NCBI GenBank assembly: GCA_003152795.1
Contig: PMBA01000182.1
Span: 4,732-10,849 of the forward strand
Length of the DNA: 6,118 nt
From: Acidobacteriaceae bacterium
Lineage (GTDB): Bacteria; Acidobacteriota; Terriglobia; Terriglobales; Acidobacteriaceae
Direction of reading: 5' to 3'
The notes below the pieces were generated by a model. It saw only the letters and a program-made list of their open reading frames with translations, searched no databases and was not told where the DNA came from. Of this stretch, positions 1-6,118 are shown piece after piece. The position numbers and the translations under genes are program-made. The number at the start of each line of letters is the position of its first letter. Positions within the stretch are counted from its first letter, which is position 1.

Positions 1-2616
1 GTCAACATGCTGCGGAAGCTGCGCGACGATTTTTCGCCGGAATATCTGGCGGCGGTGTTTGACGTGGGGGCGCCGACGATCCGCAATCAACAGGCGGAAG
101 CGATCACCACCATCCGCAAGTTCGACATCAAGACGCAGACCTTCAAAGAATCGCAATATGACGGCTACAAGGCGAATCGGGCCGAGATGCCGGGCGACCT
201 GGTGCAGCAGATTCCCTATATTCGGCGGGCGCTGGAGGGATATCGCATCCCAATTTTGCAGCTTGAAGGATACGAAGCCGACGACGTGATTGGAACGCTG
301 GCCCGGAAAGCGGCGGCGGAATCGTATTCGGTGTTTGTGGTGTCGAGCGACAAAGACATGCTGCAATTGGTGAACGACAAGGTGCAGGTGCTGAATCCTC
401 CGAAGGACAACCTGATTTGCGATGCGGCGAAGGTGGAGGAAATTCTTGGAGTGCCGCCATCGAAAGTTGTGGATGTGATGGCGTTGCGGGGCGATTCGGT
501 GGACAACATTCCGGGGGCCCCGGGAATCGGCGACAAGGGGTCGGTGGAACTGATCCAGCGATTTGGGAGCGTGGAACAGGCGCTGGAACGCGCGGCGGAG
601 GTGGAGAAGAAGACGTACCGGGAATCGCTGCAAAACAATCGCGACAACATTTTGTACAGCAAGCAACTGGTGACGATTGATACCGGGGTGGCGGTGGAAC
701 TGGATGTGGCGGCGATGAAAGTGGGCGAGCCCGACGTTGAGTCTCTGCGCGGGCTGTTTGCCGAACTCGAATTCAGTTTTTTGTTAAAGGAGCTGCTTCC
801 AGTCATTGAAGTGAAAGAGGGCGACTACGGGGAGATCGGGTCGAAGGCCGAGTTCGATGAGTATTTGAGAGGCTTGGGCGAGAGTGCGCTGGCGCTGGCG
901 ATTCCGGCCGAGGATGCGGAAAGCATTTACGCCGGGAGCGCAGGGGAAGACGACGCGGAAGAGCCGGCGCAGTCGGGGTTTCTGGCTTTGCGGGCTCCGG
1001 ACACGGAGAACGAGAGCGCGGGCGCAAAACGGATCGCGGTTTCGAACGCGGCCGGGGCTGGGGCGATGGTGACGCTGGGAGACAGGGCGCTCACCGATCG
1101 AGTGAAGAGCGTGCTGGAAGATGCGGCCGTGCCGAAGACGGTCCACGATCTCAAGTTCGCGCTGCACTTCTTCGCAGAGCGCTTTTCAGAGGCGGGAATT
1201 GCGCTGGCCGGAGTGAAGCATGATCCCATGCTGTATTCCTATCTGCTGGATCCGACGTACTCGTCGCATTCCCTGGCGGAGGTAGCGCTGCGGAGATTCA
1301 ATCTGAAGCTGAGCGGCAACCTGGCGGAGGCGGCGGATGTAGCGGGCAGACTCGGGAGCGCGCTCCGCAAGGAAGTTGACGAGCAGGGACTGACGGCGGT
1401 GTATGAAGAGATCGATGCGCCGCTGGTGCCGGTGCTGGCGCGCATGGAAGAGGCGGGAGTGAAGATCGATCCGGCGGCGCTGGGCGAGATGTCGGTGAAG
1501 CTGCAGCGCGAGGCTGAGGCCAAGGCGCGAGATATTTATGAGCGGTGCGGCGTGGAGTTCAACATCAATTCGCCGAAGCAACTGGGCGATGTGCTGTTCA
1601 ACAGACTGGGTCTGCCGATGCCGGTGAAGTATGGGAAAGGGAAAAAGATTTCGACGGCGGTGGATGTATTGGAAGGACTGGCGGCGGATCACGAAGTTCC
1701 GCGACTGGTGCTGGAGTACCGGCAACTGACGAAGCTGAAGTCGACGTATGTGGATGCATTGCCACTTCTCATCCGCGCCCAGAGCGGCCGCGTGCACACA
1801 ACCTTTGGCCAGACCGGGACGGCGACGGGACGTCTGTCTTCCGCAAATCCGAATCTGCAGAATATTCCGATTCGGACGGAACTGGGGCGGGAGATTCGGG
1901 CGGCGTTCATTGCCGAAGCTGGGCACGTACTGCTGGCGGCGGATTATTCGCAGATTGAATTGCGGCTGCTGGCGCATTATTCGAAAGACAAGCTGCTGGT
2001 GGAGGCGTTCCGGCGCGGAGATGACATTCACACGCTGACCGCGTCGCAGGTGTTTGGCATGCCGCCACTGATGGTGACGCCAGAGCAGCGGCGGGCGGCG
2101 AAGGTGGTGAATTTTGGAATCGTCTATGGGCTGTCGGCGTTTGGGCTGTCGCAGCAGTTGGGAATTGAGCCCGGCGAGGCGAGGAAATTTATCGATGCGT
2201 ATTTTGAAAAATATGCGGGAGTGCGGGCGTTCATCGATGCCACGATCGAGCAGACGAGACGCGATCAGAAGGTAAAGACGCTGTTCGGGCGGATGCGGCC
2301 GATTCCCGACATCAACAGCAAAAACGCCACCCAGCGCGGGTTTGCGGAGCGGACGGCGGTGAACACTCCGCTGCAGGGAACGGCCGCCGATCTGATCAAG
2401 CTGGCGATGATCCGGATTGATGAGGAGATGGGGAAGCGCGGGCTGAAGTCGCGGATGACTTTGCAGGTGCACGATGAACTCGTGTTCGAAGTGCCGGAAG
2501 GCGAAGTGGACAGAATGAAGGCGCTGGTGCGGGAGCACATGGAGCAAGCGCACGAGCTCGCGGTGCCGCTGCTGGTGGAAATCGGAGTGGGGCCGAACTG
2601 GCGGGACATGGAATAG
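1..2616 (+). CDS. polA: DNA polymerase I, 5'-partial (N-terminus off the window)
   Basis: Pol I fills gaps and removes RNA primers in replication and repair. The frame is open from base 1; the ATG at 7 is internal, because its context (VNMLRKL) matches the family after roughly 40 residues. Numbering from that ATG gives 869 residues. The 5'-nuclease domain (about 1-270) has YEADDVIG (89-96), acidic D92/D93, SSDKDM with D115/D117, and GDSVDNIPG (162-170) before a helix-hairpin-helix. The 3'-5' exonuclease-like domain (about 275-460) lacks the catalytic acids: AIP at 298-300 replaces DxE, A385 the exo II Asp, and A442 the exo III Asp. The polymerase domain is intact: motif A DYSQIE (D646), motif B RRAAKVVNFGIVYG (695-708, with K699 and F703), motif C VHDE (D823, E824). 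So it should polymerise and cleave flaps but probably not proofread. An insertion of about 21 residues lies near residues 26-46. Stop TAG at 2614-2616; no convincing terminator follows. Confidence 0.98.
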   Translation, partial: VNMLRKLRDDFSPEYLAAVFDVGAPTIRNQQAEAITTIRKFDIKTQTFKESQYDGYKANRAEMPGDLVQQIPYIRRALEGYRIPILQLEGYEADDVIGTLARKAAAESYSVFVVSSDKDMLQLVNDKVQVLNPPKDNLICDAAKVEEILGVPPSKVVDVMALRGDSVDNIPGAPGIGDKGSVELIQRFGSVEQALERAAEVEKKTYRESLQNNRDNILYSKQLVTIDTGVAVELDVAAMKVGEPDVESLRGLFAELEFSFLLKELLPVIEVKEGDYGEIGSKAEFDEYLRGLGESALALAIPAEDAESIYAGSAGEDDAEEPAQSGFLALRAPDTENESAGAKRIAVSNAAGAGAMVTLGDRALTDRVKSVLEDAAVPKTVHDLKFALHFFAERFSEAGIALAGVKHDPMLYSYLLDPTYSSHSLAEVALRRFNLKLSGNLAEAADVAGRLGSALRKEVDEQGLTAVYEEIDAPLVPVLARMEEAGVKIDPAALGEMSVKLQREAEAKARDIYERCGVEFNINSPKQLGDVLFNRLGLPMPVKYGKGKKISTAVDVLEGLAADHEVPRLVLEYRQLTKLKSTYVDALPLLIRAQSGRVHTTFGQTGTATGRLSSANPNLQNIPIRTELGREIRAAFIAEAGHVLLAADYSQIELRLLAHYSKDKLLVEAFRRGDDIHTLTASQVFGMPPLMVTPEQRRAAKVVNFGIVYGLSAFGLSQQLGIEPGEARKFIDAYFEKYAGVRAFIDATIEQTRRDQKVKTLFGRMRPIPDINSKNATQRGFAERTAVNTPLQGTAADLIKLAMIRIDEEMGKRGLKSRMTLQVHDELVFEVPEGEVDRMKALVREHMEQAHELAVPLLVEIGVGPNWRDME

Positions 2617-2680
2617 GAAAACGCATCGAGGCAGTAAATGATTAGTGCGAGGCGGAGGAAAACTATTGCAGGGTTTCCGA

Positions 2681-2686
2681 TATACT
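2681..2686 (+). promoter_or_regulatory. Possible -10 box (TATACT) upstream of the PilZ-TonB gene
   Basis: TATACT differs from the sigma-70 consensus TATAAT at one position and sits in the only AT-rich part of the 153-nt gap after polA. It would put transcription start near 2693 and give a leader of about 77 nt before the ATG at 2770. No good -35 lies 16-18 nt upstream (the sequence there is A-rich, GAAAAC-like), and the nearby TTGCAG at 2666-2671 is only 9 nt away, too close to pair with it. This is a weak prediction; the gene could also be read from polA. Confidence 0.25.
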
Positions 2687-2758
2687 CGCGGTAAGGGTAG
2701 ATGCAAGCGCCGAATTCGTCGTTGATACCAGCCGCACGACAGGGATTTTCGATCCTGC

Positions 2759-2765
2759 GGAGGAG
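2759..2765 (+). promoter_or_regulatory. Shine-Dalgarno site deciding the start at 2770
   Basis: GGAGGAG contains a strong anti-16S match (GGAGG, 2759-2763) with 6 nt before the ATG at 2770. The alternative in-frame ATG at 2701 has only AAGGG at 2693-2697, 3 nt away. It would also add 23 N-terminal residues ahead of the PilZ domain that do not look conserved. The site therefore favours 2770 as the true start. Confidence 0.7.
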
Positions 2766-2769
2766 TCTG

Positions 2770-3633
2770 ATGAGTGCAGCACCAGCGCCGGCGTTATACA
2801 AAACACAACAGCGGAACTTCCCCCGACATCCGATTCGAGTAACCCTGGACCTGATCGCATTGCGCTTCGGGCTCCCCGAAAACCTGCCTGGGCGGTGCAC
2901 CGACATCAGCGAAACGGGAGTGGGTGCGGTGGTGGCGGGAGAACTGGCAGCGGGGCAACAGGTGGCAGTGGAACTGCGGTTTCCAGAATTTGGGGTGCCG
3001 GTGCGGGCGCGGGCGGTGGTGCGTCATCAGTCGCGGCTGAGTTGCGGGCTGGAGTTTGTGGGGCTGACGGCGGAGCAGCGGGAGATGATCCGGTACTGGG
3101 TTTACCGGTTTGCGGCGGAGCCGGTGGTGTTCACCGGGGATCCCAAAAAAAACAAGGGCAGCGCGGGCAAGCCGGAAGCAGCGATGCGCGCGGTGGAACC
3201 GGCGGCCAAGACACGGCGGAAAATCCGCATCGGGCGCCGCGGAGTTTATTCTCTGATCGTATGCATACTGACTCTATCCAGTGTGGGATGGTGGCAGTGG
3301 CAGCGGTCGTGGAACGAACTGGAAAAGCGGCTGGCGGTTGGGGAGATGGGGTTGCGAGTCTCTCCGGAAACAATGGACCAGCGGATCGTAGCGAGAGTGG
3401 AGCCGGTTTATCCGGAGGCGGCGCGGACGGCTGGCACTTCGGGACTGGTGGTTCTGGATGCGGTGATCGCGCCGGACGGCAGTGTGAAACGCTTGCGGCC
3501 GTTGGCTGGACCCGACCTGCTGGTGCAATCGGCGACCGAGGCGGTGCAGTCGTGGAGATTCGAGCCGTATCTGTCGAGGGGCAAGGCGGTTGAGGTTGAA
3601 ACCACGATTGCGGTGGAGTTCCGGCTGAATTAA
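2770..3633 (+). CDS. PilZ domain / transmembrane / TonB C-terminal domain fusion protein
   Basis: The protein has 287 residues. PilZ domain, about 13-114: the cyclic-di-GMP signature is complete, with RNFPR (R15, R19; RxxxR) and DISETG (D45, S47, G50; DxSxxG). A flexible basic linker (about 115-157, ending RKIRIGRRG) precedes one hydrophobic helix (about 159-175), so the positive-inside rule puts PilZ in the cytoplasm. About 35 residues later comes a TonB C-terminal domain (about 209-287), with EPVYPEAAR (211-219), a GLVVLDAVIAPDGSV strand pair, the AVQSWRFEP helix-turn and a terminal VEFRLN strand. Canonical TonB proteins have an N-terminal anchor with a conserved His and a long Pro-rich periplasmic spacer; both are missing here. 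ExbB/ExbD are not in the window. Inference: cyclic-di-GMP binding inside modulates a periplasmic TonB-like contact. Domain calls are firm; true energy transduction is uncertain. The start rests on the Shine-Dalgarno at 2759-2765. An A8 run at 3145-3152 lies in the linker. Confidence 0.9.
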   Translation: MSAAPAPALYKTQQRNFPRHPIRVTLDLIALRFGLPENLPGRCTDISETGVGAVVAGELAAGQQVAVELRFPEFGVPVRARAVVRHQSRLSCGLEFVGLTAEQREMIRYWVYRFAAEPVVFTGDPKKNKGSAGKPEAAMRAVEPAAKTRRKIRIGRRGVYSLIVCILTLSSVGWWQWQRSWNELEKRLAVGEMGLRVSPETMDQRIVARVEPVYPEAARTAGTSGLVVLDAVIAPDGSVKRLRPLAGPDLLVQSATEAVQSWRFEPYLSRGKAVEVETTIAVEFRLN

Positions 3634-3643
3634 TGCGGCGGTA

Positions 3644-3666
3644 CTGTGACCGCATGATGGTCACAG
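3644..3666. terminator. Inverted repeat between convergent genes, probable bidirectional terminator
   Basis: CTGTGACC (3644-3651) and GGTCACAG (3659-3666) are perfect reverse complements separated by a 7-nt loop, GCATGAT. The repeat lies within the 45-nt gap between the stop of the PilZ-TonB gene (3633) and the stop of rfbC (3679), the usual place for a shared terminator. No T-rich tract follows on either strand, so it is not a canonical intrinsic terminator. It could instead act as a 3'-end-stabilising hairpin or assist Rho-dependent termination. Confidence 0.5.
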
Positions 3667-3678
3667 CGTGGCACGGCG

Positions 3679-4221
3679 CTAGTCGAATGTATCGGCCTGC
3701 TGGAAGGGCACACCGCTCTGGTCTTTTGGGGAAACGATCGGGTCGCCGTCGAGCTGCCAGTCGATGTTGAGCGCGGGATCGTTCCAGGCCACGGTGCGTT
3801 CGTGCTCGGGCGCGTAAAAATCGGTTGTCTTATAAAGGATATGGGCAGTCTGGGACACGACCCGGAAGCCGTGAGCAAATCCGCGGGGAATCCACAAAAT
3901 GTATTTGTTTTCGCCGGATAGCGTGAAAGATCCCCATTTTCCAAAAGTGGGAGAGCTGCGGCGGAGGTCGAGCACGACGTCGAGAATCTCGCCGGTGATG
4001 GCGCGGATGAGTTTTCCCTGGGGTTGGCGAATCTGGTAGTGCAAACCGCGGACGACATTTTTTTCGGAGAAAGAATGATTGTCCTGCACGAATGGTTCTG
4101 GAATGCCGAGTCCAGCAAAGGTGCGCTGGTTGTAGCTTTCCAGAAAGAAGCCGCGGCGGTCGCCGAACACTCGCGGTTCGAGGAGCAAAATTCCGGGGAG
4201 GCTGGTGGCGATTGCTTTCAT
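3679..4221 (-). CDS. rfbC: dTDP-4-dehydrorhamnose 3,5-epimerase
   Basis: RmlC is a cytosolic cupin that epimerises C3 and C5 of dTDP-4-keto-6-deoxyglucose, the third step of dTDP-L-rhamnose synthesis. From the ATG at 4221 it has 180 residues, normal for the family. Visible signatures are EPRVFGDRRGFFLESYN (15-31), NHSFSEKNVVRGLHYQ (48-63) with the catalytic His at 61, the substrate-contacting Lys at 70, the cupin turn IPRGFAHGF (111-119), and LYKTTDFYAPEHE (129-141) with the conserved tyrosines Y130 and Y136. The start at 4221 gives MKAIATSLPG, the usual family N-terminus, with a weak GGAA upstream. An in-frame ATG at 4239 overlaps the rfbA stop as TAATG and would add six residues (MNGNLP) by translational coupling; it cannot be excluded. 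It is the last gene of the minus-strand rml block. Confidence 0.97.
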   Translation of the reverse strand: MKAIATSLPGILLLEPRVFGDRRGFFLESYNQRTFAGLGIPEPFVQDNHSFSEKNVVRGLHYQIRQPQGKLIRAITGEILDVVLDLRRSSPTFGKWGSFTLSGENKYILWIPRGFAHGFRVVSQTAHILYKTTDFYAPEHERTVAWNDPALNIDWQLDGDPIVSPKDQSGVPFQQADTFD

Positions 4222-4238
4222 GGGAAGGTTTCCATTCA

Positions 4239-5138
4239 TTAGAAGACGCGTTCGCGCAGCAATTGCAGCAGGTAGGCGCCGTATCCGTTGTTGCGCATGG
4301 GCTGGGCCAGGGCTTCCAGTTGCGCGGCGGTGATGTAGCCGGAGCGATAGGCGATTTCCTCGGGGCAGGCGACCATGAGGCCCTGGCGCTTCTGCAGGGT
4401 TTGAATAAATAGAGAGGCCTCCATCAAAGCCTCATGGGTGCCGGTGTCGAGCCAGGCGGTGCCTCGCCCCATCACGCAGACGTTGAGTTGATTGCGCTCG
4501 AGATAAGCGCGGTTGACGTCGGTGATTTCAAGTTCGCCGCGTTTGGAAGGCTTGAGGCTGGCGGCAATTTCAACGACCTGACGATCGTAAAAATAAAGTC
4601 CGGTGACGGCGTAGCGGGACTTCGGGTGCTTCGGTTTCTCTTCGATGCTGAGCGCGTTGCCTTGGGGATCGAACTCGACGACGCCGTAGCGCTCGGGGTC
4701 ATTGACGGGGTAGGCAAACACGCGGGCGCCTTTTTGCTGGAGCGTGGCCGCGCGCAATTCCTTGACCAGGTCGTGTCCGTAGAAAATATTGTCTCCGAGC
4801 ACGAGGGCGCAAGCGCTGGAGCCGATAAACTCCCTGCCGATCAAAAAAGCCTGGGCAATGCCCTCGGGCCTGGGCTGGGGCGCGAATTGGAAATGGACGC
4901 CGAAGCGGGAGCCATCGCCGAGCAGGTGCTGAAAGCGGGGCAGATCGCCGGGTGTGGAGACGATCAGAATTTCCCGGATGCCGGCCAGCATCAGGGTGGA
5001 GAGCGGGTAATACACCATCGGCTTGTCGTACACGGGCAGCAGGCTCTTGGCGATACCGTGGGTGACGGGATAAAGGCGGGTGCCCGATCCCCCCGCGAGA
5101 ATGATGCCTTTGCGATTCGGTGGCGCGGTTTTGGTCAT
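4239..5138 (-). CDS. rfbA: Glucose-1-phosphate thymidylyltransferase
   Basis: RmlA joins glucose-1-phosphate and dTTP to give dTDP-glucose and pyrophosphate, the entry step of dTDP-deoxysugar synthesis and usually a feedback-controlled one. The product is 299 residues, typical length. The nucleotide-binding signature is [16 protein letters not shown] (11-26), followed by [17 protein letters not shown] (31-47). The metal-binding Asp is in GDNIFYG (D116), the sugar-phosphate Lys in EEKPKHPKS (K168), and the second metal Asp in WLDTGTHE (D231). ITDVNRAYL (205-213) is also a family hallmark. An ATG at 5183 would add 15 residues and overlap rfbB by 31 nt. The ATG at 5138 was preferred because it places the conserved GIILAGG block near the N-terminus, as in homologues, and starts 14 nt after the rfbB stop. 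No strong Shine-Dalgarno is visible, so translation may be coupled to rfbB. Confidence 0.97.
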   Translation of the reverse strand: MTKTAPPNRKGIILAGGSGTRLYPVTHGIAKSLLPVYDKPMVYYPLSTLMLAGIREILIVSTPGDLPRFQHLLGDGSRFGVHFQFAPQPRPEGIAQAFLIGREFIGSSACALVLGDNIFYGHDLVKELRAATLQQKGARVFAYPVNDPERYGVVEFDPQGNALSIEEKPKHPKSRYAVTGLYFYDRQVVEIAASLKPSKRGELEITDVNRAYLERNQLNVCVMGRGTAWLDTGTHEALMEASLFIQTLQKRQGLMVACPEEIAYRSGYITAAQLEALAQPMRNNGYGAYLLQLLRERVF

Positions 5139-5152
5139 GTCGAGTTTCAGTC

Positions 5153-6118
5153 TCAGCGTCCGGCGTAATTTTTCGTCATCCACTGACGATAGCTGCCGCT
5201 GGTGACATCGCGGACCCAGTCTTCGTGTTCAAGATACCAGCAGACGGTCTTGCGGAGGCCGGTGGCAAAGGTCTCCAACGGGAGCCAGTGCAGTTCGCGT
5301 CCGATCTTGTGCGTGTCCATCGCGTACCGGCGGTCGTGGCCGGGGCGGTCTTTGACGAAAGTGACGAGTTGACTGTGGGGAACGGCGGAGTCGTTCGGGC
5401 GGAGCTCATCGAGGAGCTGACAAATGGCGCCGACAATTTCCAGGTTCTTTTTTTCGCTGTTGCCACCGATGTTGTAGGTTTCTCCGACGCGGCCGTGGGC
5501 AAGCACGGTGCGAATGGCGCGGCAGTGATCCTCGACGTAGAGCCAGTCGCGGACGTTCTGGCCGTCACCATAGAGAGGGAGCGGCTTGCCGGCGCAGGCA
5601 TTGAGGATCATGAGCGGGATCAGTTTTTCGGGAAACTGGTGGGGCCCGTAATTATTGGAGCAGTTGGTGGTGAGAACGGGAAGTCCGTAGGTGTGGTGAC
5701 AGGCGCGGACGAGATGATCGGACGCGGCCTTGGACGCGGAGTACGGGCTGTTGGGCGCGTATGCGGTGGTTTCGCTGAATGCGGGGTCGCCGGGGCCGAG
5801 CGATCCGTAGACTTCGTCGGTGGAAACGTGCAGAAAACGAAACGAGGCGCGATCGGTTTCCGGAAGCGCCGACCAGTAGGCGCGGGTTTCTTCGAGCAGG
5901 TTGAACGTGCCGTTGACATTGGTGCGGACGAAATCATCGGGGCCGTGGATGGAGCGGTCGACGTGGCTCTCGGCGGCGAAATGAACGATGGCGCGAGGCT
6001 GTTCGCGGCGCAGCAGGTCGCGCACAAAATCGCGATCGACGATGTCGCCCTGTGCGAAGCGATAGCGCGGGTGGGCTTCGACTGCGCGCAGGTTATTGAG
6101 ATTGCCGGCGTAGGTCAG
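5153..6118 (-). CDS. rfbB: dTDP-glucose 4,6-dehydratase, 5'-partial (N-terminus off the window)
   Basis: RmlB is an NAD-dependent short-chain dehydrogenase/reductase that converts dTDP-glucose to dTDP-4-keto-6-deoxyglucose. The frame runs open to the right edge, where it reads [10 protein letters not shown], the family segment just after the dinucleotide-binding region. About 35 N-terminal residues, including the GxxGxxG motif, therefore lie outside; 321 residues are visible. Counting from the edge, one sees [12 protein letters not shown] (46-57), the catalytic STDEVYG (T100, D101, E102), YSASK (Y126, K130), [17 protein letters not shown] and [11 protein letters not shown] for substrate binding, and [13 protein letters not shown] near the C-terminus. 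A GTG at 6025 is in frame but starts inside the domain and is not a credible start. It is the first visible gene of the rfbB-rfbA-rfbC block; its promoter is off the window. Confidence 0.97.
   Translation of the reverse strand: MTYAGNLNNLRAVEAHPRYRFAQGDIVDRDFVRDLLRREQPRAIVHFAAESHVDRSIHGPDDFVRTNVNGTFNLLEETRAYWSALPETDRASFRFLHVSTDEVYGSLGPGDPAFSETTAYAPNSPYSASKAASDHLVRACHHTYGLPVLTTNCSNNYGPHQFPEKLIPLMILNACAGKPLPLYGDGQNVRDWLYVEDHCRAIRTVLAHGRVGETYNIGGNSEKKNLEIVGAICQLLDELRPNDSAVPHSQLVTFVKDRPGHDRRYAMDTHKIGRELHWLPLETFATGLRKTVCWYLEHEDWVRDVTSGSYRQWMTKNYAGR

Noticed and set aside
2638..2694. An 18-codon open frame with GAGG 6 nt upstream, just after polA
   Set aside because: It is very short, has basic and unremarkable composition, and overlaps the putative promoter. 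Nothing supports it beyond a chance ribosome-like site.
1186..2706. A 506-codon open frame on the minus strand opposite polA
   Set aside because: It is rich in His, Arg, Gln and Pro with no recognisable domain, and lies fully antisense to the conserved polymerase domain. It results from codon bias in a GC-rich gene.
2701..2769. Longer N-terminus for the PilZ-TonB protein from the ATG at 2701
   Set aside because: The ribosome site is poorly spaced (3 nt), the extra 23 residues match no part of the PilZ domain, and a stronger site serves the ATG at 2770.
2895..3593. A 232-codon plus-strand frame inside the PilZ-TonB gene
   Set aside because: It is Gly-rich low-complexity sequence in the -1 frame of a gene with two clear domains. 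It matters only as the possible product of slippage at the A8 run.
3645..3665. CRP/FNR-like site (TGTGA...TCACA)
   Set aside because: The half-sites match CRP, but the spacer is 11 nt instead of 6, and the site lies between two stop codons rather than in a promoter. A terminator-type hairpin fits better.
4434..5168. A 244-codon open frame on the plus strand opposite rfbA
   Set aside because: It is a mirror of the strongly conserved rfbA frame, with no domain or ribosome site of its own. Such antisense frames are a common false call.

Overview
The window is an ordinary-looking stretch of bacterial chromosome, GC-rich (roughly 60% by eye) and densely coded, with five genes in two convergent blocks. 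No IS element, phage gene, CRISPR array, rRNA or tRNA was seen. The organism is probably an Acidobacteriota member (Terriglobia-like). That is inferred from three things: the style of the DNA polymerase I with its insertion in the 5'-nuclease domain, the PilZ-TonB fusion protein, and the codon preference. No marker gene here proves it.

Left block, plus strand. Positions 1-2616 hold most of polA (DNA polymerase I), whose first few dozen residues lie upstream of the window. The protein has a 5'-nuclease domain with an in-frame insertion of about 21 residues, a 3'-5' exonuclease-like domain that has lost its catalytic carboxylates, and an intact polymerase domain. A 153-nt gap follows, with a possible -10 box and a clear Shine-Dalgarno site. 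Then comes a 287-residue protein (2770-3633) that joins a cytoplasmic PilZ (cyclic-di-GMP binding) domain, one membrane helix and a periplasmic TonB C-terminal domain.

Between the blocks, 3634-3678 is a 45-nt convergent spacer. It contains a perfect 8-bp inverted repeat (stem 3644-3651 / 3659-3666), probably a shared terminator hairpin without a U tract.

Right block, minus strand. Read from the right edge, the order is rfbB (rmlB, N-terminus off the window), rfbA (rmlA), rfbC (rmlC), tightly packed as an operon. RmlA makes dTDP-glucose, RmlB dehydrates it to dTDP-4-keto-6-deoxyglucose, and RmlC epimerises that to dTDP-4-keto-L-rhamnose. The final reductase, RmlD, does not follow rfbC; it must be upstream or elsewhere, or the pathway yields another deoxysugar.

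The most interesting item is the PilZ-TM-TonB fusion. It would link a second-messenger sensor to an energy-transducer-type domain. It also carries an A8 slippage-prone tract in the linker between the two halves. The rest is housekeeping with some family-level oddities.
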